Origin: Alloacidobacterium dinghuense
GTDB lineage: Bacteria > Acidobacteriota > Terriglobia > Terriglobales > Acidobacteriaceae
Length of the DNA: 64,000 nt
Assembly: GCF_014274465.1 (NCBI RefSeq)
Contig: NZ_CP060394.1
Location: forward strand, 248,001 to 312,000
Direction: 5' to 3'
In this document: positions 1 through 6,827 of the stretch, piece by piece
How positions within the stretch are numbered: position 1 is the first letter of the stretch
How the letters are laid out: the number at the start of each line of letters is the position of its first letter
Program-made: the position numbers and the translations under genes
Notes under the pieces: model-generated
What the model was told of the DNA's origin: nothing
What the model saw: the letters and a program-made list of their open reading frames with translations, nothing else
Databases searched by the model: none

Positions 1-918
1 CGGCTTGAGCCTGAGCACGAAGTAGCCGTGATTGAGATGGGCATGTCGAATGCAGGTGAGATTGCGGCCCTGACCCATATTGCTGCTCCTGACTGGGGCG
101 TAGTCACGAATGTCGGCAATGCGCACGCGGAGAATTTCTCTGACGGCATCGCCGGTGTTGCCCGTGCGAAGTATGAGTTGGTGGCCAGCTTGCCGGGTGT
201 TGGTGTGGCTTTTCTGAATTGCGACGATGCCTACGTTTCGCAATTCGGCCGCGACTTTCACGGTAAGAGCATCTATTTCGGCAAGGGACCATGCGCCAAT
301 CCGCGTGCCGAGTCTGCCGAAGAGTTGGGTGCGGATGGCACGCGAATTCTGGTTCGCGCTGGTGGGCACGAGGTGAGGGTTTGCCTGCGCCTGCTGGGGC
401 AGCACAATGTATCCAACGCGCTGGCCGCTATCGCCGTGGGGATGGAGGCAGGCATTTCGCTGGAAGCCTGCGCTGAAGCTCTGGCGCAGCTGGAGCCGGG
501 TGATAAGCGCGGCCAACTCATCAATCTGAATGGCGCCACGATTATCAACGATTGCTATAACTCAAATCCTGAGGCGCTGAAGGCGATGATCCACACTTTG
601 ATGTTGATGCCGGGTGAGCGCCACATTCTGGTCGCTGGAGAAATGCTGGAGCTAGGGCGTGAGACCGCGGCACTGCATGCAAGCTGTGGTGAAACGGCGG
701 CTGCTGCGGGGGTCGATGTCGTAATCGGAGTGCGTGGCAATGCTCTGCAGATTGTTGAGGCGGCAAAGCTCGCTGGCGCAGACGCGATGTTTATGGAGAC
801 GCCAGGGTTGGCAGGCGCATGGCTGAAGCGGAATCTTCGCGAGAAGGACGTTGTCCTGTTGAAAGCATCGCGTGGCGTGCGGCTGGAGAAGGCGCTTGAA
901 GCATTTGAAACAAATTAG
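1..918 (+). CDS. murF: UDP-N-acetylmuramoyl-tripeptide--D-alanyl-D-alanine ligase, 5' truncated by window edge
   Basis: Cytoplasmic Mur ligase that adds D-Ala-D-Ala to UDP-MurNAc-tripeptide using ATP. The reading frame is open from base 1, so the N-terminal domain and the ATP-binding P-loop lie outside the window. What is visible is the central-domain stretch EMGMSNAGEI followed by VVTNVGNAHAENF (the Mur-ligase TNxxxAHxExF region), the GQHNVSNALAA motif, and the C-terminal domain with DCYNSNPEA and AGEMLELG, all diagnostic for MurF. About 305 codons remain of a usual 450-480. It is the first visible gene of a dcw operon and is followed 89 bases later by mraY on the same strand, the normal gene order. 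The identification is firm; only the 5' end is missing. Confidence 0.95.
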   Translation, partial: RLEPEHEVAVIEMGMSNAGEIAALTHIAAPDWGVVTNVGNAHAENFSDGIAGVARAKYELVASLPGVGVAFLNCDDAYVSQFGRDFHGKSIYFGKGPCANPRAESAEELGADGTRILVRAGGHEVRVCLRLLGQHNVSNALAAIAVGMEAGISLEACAEALAQLEPGDKRGQLINLNGATIINDCYNSNPEALKAMIHTLMLMPGERHILVAGEMLELGRETAALHASCGETAAAAGVDVVIGVRGNALQIVEAAKLAGADAMFMETPGLAGAWLKRNLREKDVVLLKASRGVRLEKALEAFETN

Positions 919-1007
919 TTTTGTAAGATGAACCTGAGTGACTGCAATTTGTTATCCCAGCGTGTGAACGCAGCGCATGCCGGGGAAATTAATGCCGGAG
1001 GAAGTAT

Positions 1008-2141
1008 TTGCTCTACTGGCTTCTGTATCAGAAACTTTTCCCTTACTTCAGACCATTCCGTATCTTCCGGTATCTGACGTTCCGCACCGCATTTGCGTCG
1101 CTGACGGCGTTACTGATCGCACTCATCATTGGACCGTATGTGATCGAAAAGCTGCATGAGTTCCAGATCGGCCAATACATTCGCGAAGAAGGCCCGAAGG
1201 ACCATCAAAAAAAGGCCGGCACTCCGACTATGGGCGGCGTGCTGATCTGCATTGCCATTCTGTTGCCTACGCTGCTGTGGGCCGATCTTTCGAATCCGTT
1301 TGTCTGGCTCATGATGGGATCGACTGTCGCTTTCGGCGCCATCGGCTTTGCCGATGATTACATTAAGGTGGTCAAACGCCGGAACCTCGGTCTTACGGCC
1401 CGCGCCAAGCTCGGTTACCAGATTCTGGCGAGCCTCGCAATCTCGATCGCTCTGATTGCCATGCAGACGCAGGGCATGTATTCAACCAAGCTCAGCGTGC
1501 CTTTCGTCAAGCGCCTGCAGCCTGACTTCGCGATTCACGCGCTGCGGCATATCCCGCACTTCGGCCTGCTGGCTTTTCTGCCCTTCGTGGTCTTCACCGT
1601 GCTGCTGATCGTTTTTTCGAGCAATGCGGTGAATCTTACCGACGGCCTCGACGGGCTGGCCATCGGTTGCACCATCATCGCTGCCGGTGCACTTACAGTT
1701 CTGACGTATGTGAGCGGGCATGTTGTTTTCGCTGACTATCTGGAATTGCAACGCATGCCGCTTGTGGGCGAACTGTCAATCTTTTGCGGATCGATGGTCG
1801 GGGCGAGCATTGGCTTCCTCTGGTATAACGCGCATCCAGCGGAAGTCTTTATGGGAGACGTTGGCTCGCTCGCTTTGGGAGGGGCCATCGGGACGGTTGC
1901 CGTGGCGATTAAGCAGGAACTGCTGCTGCCCTTTATTGGCGGGATCTTTGTGCTGGAGGCCATGTCAGTGATTCTCCAGGTAGGCAGCTACAAGCTGCGC
2001 AAAAAACGAATTTTCAAAATGGCGCCGCTGCATCACCACTTTGAACTGCTCGGCTGGTCAGAGGCCAAAGTCATCACTCGTTTCTGGATTTTGGCGCTGC
2101 TGTTTGCACTCTTAGCACTCACCACGCTGAAGCTTCGTTAA
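1008..2141 (+). CDS. mraY: Phospho-N-acetylmuramoyl-pentapeptide-transferase MraY
   Basis: Integral membrane enzyme that moves phospho-MurNAc-pentapeptide from UDP onto undecaprenyl phosphate, forming lipid I. The 377-residue product has about ten hydrophobic segments and the family landmarks FADDYIK, NLTDGLDGLAIG (catalytic aspartates), FMGDVGSLALGG and PLHHHFELLGW. The start is the TTG at 1008, which gives the conserved N-terminus MLYWLLY and has an excellent GGAGGAAG ribosome-binding site at 997-1004; no ATG gives a comparable start. Length is slightly above the usual 360. It sits between murF and murD in the canonical dcw order and should be co-transcribed with them. Confidence 0.96.
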   Translation: MLYWLLYQKLFPYFRPFRIFRYLTFRTAFASLTALLIALIIGPYVIEKLHEFQIGQYIREEGPKDHQKKAGTPTMGGVLICIAILLPTLLWADLSNPFVWLMMGSTVAFGAIGFADDYIKVVKRRNLGLTARAKLGYQILASLAISIALIAMQTQGMYSTKLSVPFVKRLQPDFAIHALRHIPHFGLLAFLPFVVFTVLLIVFSSNAVNLTDGLDGLAIGCTIIAAGALTVLTYVSGHVVFADYLELQRMPLVGELSIFCGSMVGASIGFLWYNAHPAEVFMGDVGSLALGGAIGTVAVAIKQELLLPFIGGIFVLEAMSVILQVGSYKLRKKRIFKMAPLHHHFELLGWSEAKVITRFWILALLFALLALTTLKLR

Positions 2142-2192
2142 ATTTTGCGCGCGGCGTGACACAATAGCGTGTCTGGCCGGAAAATCAAAGGC

Positions 2193-3566
2193 ATGGAATT
2201 CAAAGGAAAAAAGGTTTTGGTGGTTGGCCTGGGCAGATCCGGCCTGGCAGCGGCGCTCTTTCTGCGCCGCAGAGGCGCGCAGGTTACCGTGTCGGACATT
2301 CGCAGCGCCGAGCAGTTAGGAAAAGAGATCCCCGCCCTGCTTGAAGAAGGTATCTCCGTCGAAGCAGGCGGACATGGGTTGCTGACCTTCCGGCGACAGG
2401 ATCTGATTGTTGTGAGCCCTGGTGTTCCCATCGATACACCGGAACTTGTGCAGGTGAAAGCCTTTGGTCTGCCGATCATTGGCGAATTGGAACTCGCTAC
2501 CGAGTACCTCAAAGGAAAGTCGCTGGCGATCACTGGATCGAACGGCAAGACCACGACGACCTCGCTGTGCGGGGAGATCCTTGAAGCCGGAAAGTTGGCA
2601 GTACAGGTTGGCGGCAACATTGGTGTGCCCGTCATTGCGTTGGTCGATCAGAGCCGCGACGATGGCTGGTCAGTTCTTGAAGTATCGAGCTTCCAACTGG
2701 AGACCACCAGCCAGTTCCGCCCCGAGATTGCTGTCATTCTGAATGTGACGCCGGATCATCTCGATCGTCACGGTACGTTTGAAAATTACGCAGCGGCGAA
2801 AGAACGCATCTTTGCCAATCAGACTGCCGAAGACGCGTTGGTTCTGAATGCGGACGACGATGTGACGTCGCGCATGGCGGCTCGCGCCAAGTCGCGCATC
2901 TTCTGGTTCAGTGCGAAGCGCGTGGTGCGCCAGGGCGCGTTCGTTCACGAAGGAGCCGTTGTCTTCCGCCCATCCGAGCAGGCTGCGCCGGAGTTCATCC
3001 TTAAGGTCGAAAACATCCCGCTCAAAGGTCATCACAACGTTGAAAACGTGCTCGCTGCTGTCTGCGCCTCGCGACTGGCGGGTGTGGAGGCGGACGCTAT
3101 CCGCAAGGCGGTCGAATCGTTTAAAGCCGTCGAGCATCGGCTGGAATTTGTGGCTGACATTAACGGCGTTGACTACTACAACGACTCCAAGGCTACGAAC
3201 GTCGATGCCGCGGCGAAGGCCATCGCGGCATTTCCCGGCGGCATTCATCTGATTCTTGGCGGCAAGGATAAGAACTCCGACTACCGCCAGTTGCGCTCGC
3301 TGCTCGAAGAGCGGGTGAAGGCCGTCTACACCATTGGCGCTGCGGCGGAGAAGATCGAGACGCATATCTATGGCACGGTGCCTGTCGTCAGTGCCAGAAC
3401 TTTGGATCAGGCAGTTGCCAAGGCAGCCGAGGCCGCGCAGCCGGGCGAAATCGTACTGCTGGCGCCGGCGTGTTCGAGCTTCGACCAGTTCGAAAATTAC
3501 GAGCATCGCGGACAGGTTTTCAAAGAGCTTGTGCACGCGAGACAGGGTGTATGGCAAAACGCGTAG
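2193..3566 (+). CDS. murD: UDP-N-acetylmuramoylalanine--D-glutamate ligase MurD
   Basis: Cytoplasmic ATP-dependent ligase adding D-glutamate to UDP-MurNAc-L-Ala. The protein (457 residues from this start) shows an N-terminal Rossmann-like GLGRSGLAAA motif, the ATP-binding ITGSNGKTTTTSL, the Mur central motif NVTPDHLDRHG, GHHNVENVLAA, and the C-terminal YNDSKATN and LLAPACSSFDQF motifs. I prefer ATG 2193 because MEFKGKKVLVVG matches the usual MurD N-terminus; an in-frame GTG at 2169 would add eight residues and cannot be excluded. The 3' end overlaps ftsW by 16 bases, suggesting translational coupling. Confidence 0.95.
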   Translation: MEFKGKKVLVVGLGRSGLAAALFLRRRGAQVTVSDIRSAEQLGKEIPALLEEGISVEAGGHGLLTFRRQDLIVVSPGVPIDTPELVQVKAFGLPIIGELELATEYLKGKSLAITGSNGKTTTTSLCGEILEAGKLAVQVGGNIGVPVIALVDQSRDDGWSVLEVSSFQLETTSQFRPEIAVILNVTPDHLDRHGTFENYAAAKERIFANQTAEDALVLNADDDVTSRMAARAKSRIFWFSAKRVVRQGAFVHEGAVVFRPSEQAAPEFILKVENIPLKGHHNVENVLAAVCASRLAGVEADAIRKAVESFKAVEHRLEFVADINGVDYYNDSKATNVDAAAKAIAAFPGGIHLILGGKDKNSDYRQLRSLLEERVKAVYTIGAAAEKIETHIYGTVPVVSARTLDQAVAKAAEAAQPGEIVLLAPACSSFDQFENYEHRGQVFKELVHARQGVWQNA

Positions 3567-4642
3567 GCGTCGATAAACTGCTGTTCTGCGTAACGCTGAT
3601 CCTCGTCGTCATTGGGCTGGCGATGGTCTTCAGCGCTTCTGCCGTCATGGCCAAGGAGCGCTTCGGCTCGCCGTACAGCTTTGTCATTCGCCAAGCCATC
3701 TGGGCCGCTGTTGGTCTGGCCGTGATGACGCTACTCATGCAGGTCGACTATCGCAAGTACAACCGGCCCAACGTCGTTTTTCCAGCCGTCGCTGTCACCG
3801 TCATCTGTCTGATGGCCGCGTTTCTCATGCGCGACTCGCACAACACGCATCGCTGGATTCGCTTCGGGATGTTGTCTTTCCAGCCCTCGGAGTTGGCGAA
3901 GCCCGCGCTTGTTCTTTTTCTCGCGTGGTTCCTGCAGAACCGCATGCAGACGATCGACGACTGGCGCGGCACCATTCTTCCGGCGGCGCTGCCGAGTCTG
4001 GTCTTTATTGCGTTGATCCTGAAGGAGCCGGACCTTGGCACGGCGCTTGTTTGTGCCGGTGTTACAGCGCTCATGCTCTATCTCGCCGGGATGGAGATGA
4101 AGTATCTCGGCTATGCGTTTCTGGCTTCGCTTCCTGTCCTTTACCTCATGCTCTTCCGCGTGAAGTGGCGGCGGGATCGCTTGCTGGCGTTCATCAATCC
4201 TGAGGCCGATCCGCTGGGCAAGGGCTTCCACATTATTCAGTCGTTGATTGCGGTAGGAACAGGCGGCATTTTCGGGCTCAACTATATGGAGGGGCGGCAG
4301 AAGCTCTTTTATCTCCCCGAACCGCATACGGACTATATCTTTGCCAACATCTCTGAGGAACTGGGGCTGCTTGGTGCGCTGATTGTGCTTGGACTTTTCA
4401 TTGTGCTTGGATATCGCGGCATCCGTGCCGCTGTTCTGTCGAAGGATCCATTTGCTCGCTTCCTTGCTTTCGGTATCACAGCCACGATTCTGATTCAGGC
4501 GTTTTTCAATATCAGCGTTGTCCTGGCGCTGGTTCCGACCAAAGGGATCACGCTGCCATTCATCTCTTACGGCGGCACATCGCTCTTCATCATGCTCGCC
4601 CTCATCGGCGTTCTGCTCAACATCACACGGGAGATCGAATAG
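3551..4642 (+). CDS. ftsW: Peptidoglycan glycosyltransferase / division protein FtsW
   Basis: SEDS-family polytopic membrane glycosyltransferase that polymerises lipid II at the septum with its partner class B PBP. The 363-residue product has about ten transmembrane segments, FQPSELAKPALV early, the large extracytoplasmic region containing FANISEELG, and the C-terminal signature KGITLPFISYGGTS. ATG 3551 is chosen although the frame is open further upstream: it lies inside the end of murD, gives the typical short cytoplasmic N-terminus MAKRVGVDK, and follows a GACAGGG stretch. RodA is the paralogue alternative, but position between murD and murG argues for FtsW. Confidence 0.94.
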   Translation: MAKRVGVDKLLFCVTLILVVIGLAMVFSASAVMAKERFGSPYSFVIRQAIWAAVGLAVMTLLMQVDYRKYNRPNVVFPAVAVTVICLMAAFLMRDSHNTHRWIRFGMLSFQPSELAKPALVLFLAWFLQNRMQTIDDWRGTILPAALPSLVFIALILKEPDLGTALVCAGVTALMLYLAGMEMKYLGYAFLASLPVLYLMLFRVKWRRDRLLAFINPEADPLGKGFHIIQSLIAVGTGGIFGLNYMEGRQKLFYLPEPHTDYIFANISEELGLLGALIVLGLFIVLGYRGIRAAVLSKDPFARFLAFGITATILIQAFFNISVVLALVPTKGITLPFISYGGTSLFIMLALIGVLLNITREIE

Positions 4643-4646
4643 CTAC

Positions 4647-5759
4647 GTGCGAGTGTTGATTGCGGGTGGCGGCACGGGCGGCCACATCATGCCGGCGTTG
4701 GCCATCGCCGATGCTCTTCAAAAGCAATACCAGGCGGAGCTTCTGTTTGTAGGCACACCGCGCGGACTGGAGTCGAAGCTTGTTCCGCAAGCAGGGCACA
4801 AGCTTGAGCTGATCAAAGTCGGCCAACTCAAGAATGTCAGTCTGGTCACGCGGTTGCGGACCATGCTCGACCTGCCGATGAGCGTGCTGCACTGCCGTTC
4901 GTTGCTGAAGCAGTTCCGGCCTGATGTTGTCATCGGCGTTGGCGGTTACGCCTCCGGACCGGGGATGGTTGCGGCGATTCTTGCGCGCATTCCGACATTG
5001 GCGGTTGAGCCGAATGCCTTTCCCGGTCTCGCGAACCGGCTGGTGGGCAAGCACGTTTCCGCCGCGGCGGTTAATTTCGAGCCTGCTCTCAAGTACTTCC
5101 GCAACGCGCAGGTGACTGGCATTCCCGTCCGCGCTGAATTTTTTCAGCTGCAACGGCGCCCAGAGAACGGCTTGCCTCACCTGCTCATCTTTGGCGGGAG
5201 TCAGGGTGCGCGTGTGCTCAACCGGACGATGCCGCAGGTTGTGGCGCGTCTGCTTGAGGCTGTTCCCGGCCTTACGATTCTGCATCAGGCTGGGGCGCGC
5301 CATGCCGAGGAAACGCAGGCAGCTTACGCTGCCAGCGGAGCTGATCCGTCGCGGTGGCAGGTGCATGCGTTCCTTGATGACATGGCCCGGCGGTTCGAGG
5401 CTGCCGACCTGGTTTTGTCGCGCAGCGGGGCGAGTACGGTAGCCGAAGAGATGGCGGCGGGCAAGCCGGCGCTCTTGGTTCCGTTTCCCGGCGCGGCGGA
5501 CGATCACCAGCGGAAGAACGCGGAGGTGATGGCCGGGGCAGGCGCGGCGACTCTGCTCCTTGAGTCGGAGATGACGCCGGATCGTCTCCTTGAATCGCTG
5601 ACGGCCATGCTGGGCAATCGGGCCGAACTCAAGGCTATGGGTGAGCGGGCGCGGACGCTGGCTCATCCGGATGCGGCCAGCCGAATTGCCGCCATGGCCT
5701 GTGAAGTTCTGGGCCCAGGGCTCAAAGCACAAGGCTCAGTCCCCCCCATTGCTCGCTAA
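4647..5759 (+). CDS. murG: UDP-GlcNAc--undecaprenyl-PP-MurNAc-pentapeptide GlcNAc transferase MurG
   Basis: Peripheral membrane GT28 glycosyltransferase converting lipid I to lipid II. The N-terminus carries the glycine-rich GGGTGGHIMPALA, and the C-terminal half has FGGSQGARVLN and a UDP-GlcNAc-binding stretch with SRSGASTVAE and PFPGAADDHQ. The start is GTG 4647, giving VRVLIAGGG directly at the first strand of the Rossmann fold, with GGGAGA at 4630-4635 upstream; the longer open frame to 4518 only reads through ftsW. About 370 residues, normal length. It is the last gene of the dcw cluster here: the usual downstream murC, ftsQ, ftsA and ftsZ are not present. Confidence 0.95.
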   Translation: MRVLIAGGGTGGHIMPALAIADALQKQYQAELLFVGTPRGLESKLVPQAGHKLELIKVGQLKNVSLVTRLRTMLDLPMSVLHCRSLLKQFRPDVVIGVGGYASGPGMVAAILARIPTLAVEPNAFPGLANRLVGKHVSAAAVNFEPALKYFRNAQVTGIPVRAEFFQLQRRPENGLPHLLIFGGSQGARVLNRTMPQVVARLLEAVPGLTILHQAGARHAEETQAAYAASGADPSRWQVHAFLDDMARRFEAADLVLSRSGASTVAEEMAAGKPALLVPFPGAADDHQRKNAEVMAGAGAATLLLESEMTPDRLLESLTAMLGNRAELKAMGERARTLAHPDAASRIAAMACEVLGPGLKAQGSVPPIAR

Positions 5760-5798
5760 ATTCCTCTTTTTATTTGGCTTATGTGTCTCAGAAAAGAT

Positions 5799-5827
5799 CC
5801 CATGTCTCTGCGAGACATGGGGCACCC
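5799..5827. repeat. REP-like palindrome with GGGGCACCC tail
   Basis: Perfect 10-base arms CCCATGTCTC / GAGACATGGG around a TGC loop, followed by GCACCC. The same architecture recurs at 9513-9541, with the arms changed but still complementary and the same GGGGCACCC tail, so the two are members of one dispersed family. Confidence 0.75.
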
Positions 5828-6245
5828 TGGTCTACTCGATGCAAGACTCAGGCCCCCTTCATTGTCGCTAAATTCATCAAAATACAGCTGTTATGGCTAT
5901 TTTGTCGTTGAATCGAGTTAAATTACTGTTTCTACTTGACTTAGGCGGCCGAATTAACCGAACACCCCGCATCTCCACAATGCCTGGGGTGACTGGGGCA
6001 AAGCATTGGTCACCCTCCCCTATGCTTTCTGTAAATTCTTCTTTTTACAGGGGTTCGGTTGTCATCTGCTGAGGGGCAGACGCGGAAAACCGCTCTATTT
6101 CCATGATAGCAATTTTGGCCATAATTCCCTGCTGGAAAACGTAGGCTCTAACCTCATGCCATGGAAGGAGTTAGTGGTTGCAGATCGACGCAGGGGGCTT
6201 GACAAAGAAATCCACAGGTCTGACAGAAGCCGCTCATTACTCCTC

Positions 6246-6286
6246 TTGACATTCGACAAGTGATAGGCGTATTTCTTTTGTCGAAT
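6246..6286 (+). promoter_or_regulatory. padR promoter overlapping a perfect 9-bp inverted repeat (probable operator)
   Basis: A TTGACA -35 box lies at 6246-6251, with a TATTTC-like -10 about 17-18 bases downstream. ATTCGACAA at 6251-6259 and TTGTCGAAT at 6278-6286 are perfect inverted repeats with an 18-base spacer, one arm touching the -35 and the other lying at or just after the -10. PadR proteins commonly autoregulate by binding such dyads, so this is likely the PadR operator; binding itself is inference. Confidence 0.65.
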
Positions 6287-6300
6287 GACGAGGGGTGAAG

Positions 6301-6633
6301 ATGGCGTCATCTGCGGAACTGTTGCAGGGGACATTGGATTTGCTGATTTTGAGAACGCTAGCGATGGGACCGATGCATGGCTGGGGGATCGCGCAGAGGA
6401 TCCAGCAGGTTTCAAAGGAAGTGCTGCAGGTGGGGCAGGGATCACTCTATCCGGCGCTGCATCGGCTGGAGTACAAGGGTCGGATCCAGGCGGAGTGGGG
6501 GCCTTCGGAAAACAACCGTCGAGCCAAGTTTTATTCGCTTACGCCGGAGGGGTTGGGTCAGCTTGAGGCCGAGCGGGGGAATTGGGAACGGATGGCCGAG
6601 GCGATTTCGCTGGTGCTGAACCAGGCGGGTTGA
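6301..6633 (+). CDS. PadR family transcriptional regulator
   Basis: A 110-residue winged-helix repressor of the PadR family. The N-terminal part carries [15 protein letters not shown] and [12 protein letters not shown], then [11 protein letters not shown] (recognition helix region) and the wing [12 protein letters not shown], followed by a short C-terminal helix. ATG 6301 is preferred over GTG 6295 because the GAGGGG at 6290-6295 would be too close to the GTG. It lies about 195 bases ahead of a duplicated permease gene, the standard acidobacterial PadR-ADOP pairing, and probably controls that transporter. The ligand is unknown. The dyad over its own promoter suggests autoregulation. Confidence 0.92.
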   Translation: MASSAELLQGTLDLLILRTLAMGPMHGWGIAQRIQQVSKEVLQVGQGSLYPALHRLEYKGRIQAEWGPSENNRRAKFYSLTPEGLGQLEAERGNWERMAEAISLVLNQAG

Positions 6634-6695
6634 TGTGTTTGGTTGTGTCATTGTTCAGAAGAAAACCTGCCGATTTGCGTTCGTGCTTTTCCACC

Positions 6696-6791
6696 TTTTC
6701 GCAAACTGCGCGAAAGGATGGGGCACCCGATGTTCGTGCCGATGGCCTAGAGGAAAGCAGGTCCTTCGTCGCGTTGCTCCTCAGGATGACA
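6696..6791. repeat. Composite of two dispersed repeats between padR and the permease
   Basis: CCTTTTCGCA and GCGCGAAAGGATGG form an imperfect hairpin followed by the GGGGCACCC tag seen in the other REP-like elements; it is followed by a stretch ending in CTCAGGATGACAG that resembles the repeat ends near 13050, 13115 and 20160. The permease reading frame happens to stay open across this segment, but it is almost certainly untranslated. Confidence 0.5.
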
Positions 6792-6827
6792 GCGCTTTGG
6801 GGTGATGGGTGGTTTGGAGGTTTGTTG

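Larger units (their letters stand above)
5760..6300. other. Repeat-containing intergenic region after the dcw operon
   Basis: No convincing gene. It holds a REP-like palindrome at 5799-5827, a second imperfect hairpin at about 5963-5991 (CACCCCGCAT against ATGCCTGGGGTG), a more AT-rich stretch, and the padR promoter/operator at its right end. The open frames here have no family resemblance and no good ribosome-binding site. Confidence 0.6.

Noticed and set aside
2670-3557. Long minus-strand open frame opposite murD (295 codons)
   Set aside because: Entirely antisense to a clear murD, with Arg/His-rich composition typical of a GC-rich shadow and no family motif.
4623-5732. 369-codon minus-strand open frame opposite murG
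   Set aside because: Arises from codon bias of murG on the other strand; no motif, no ribosome-binding site.
6582-6827. N-terminal extension of the permease to 6582
   Set aside because: Overlaps padR and crosses dispersed repeats; GTG 6828 with GGAGG gives the normal ADOP N-terminus.
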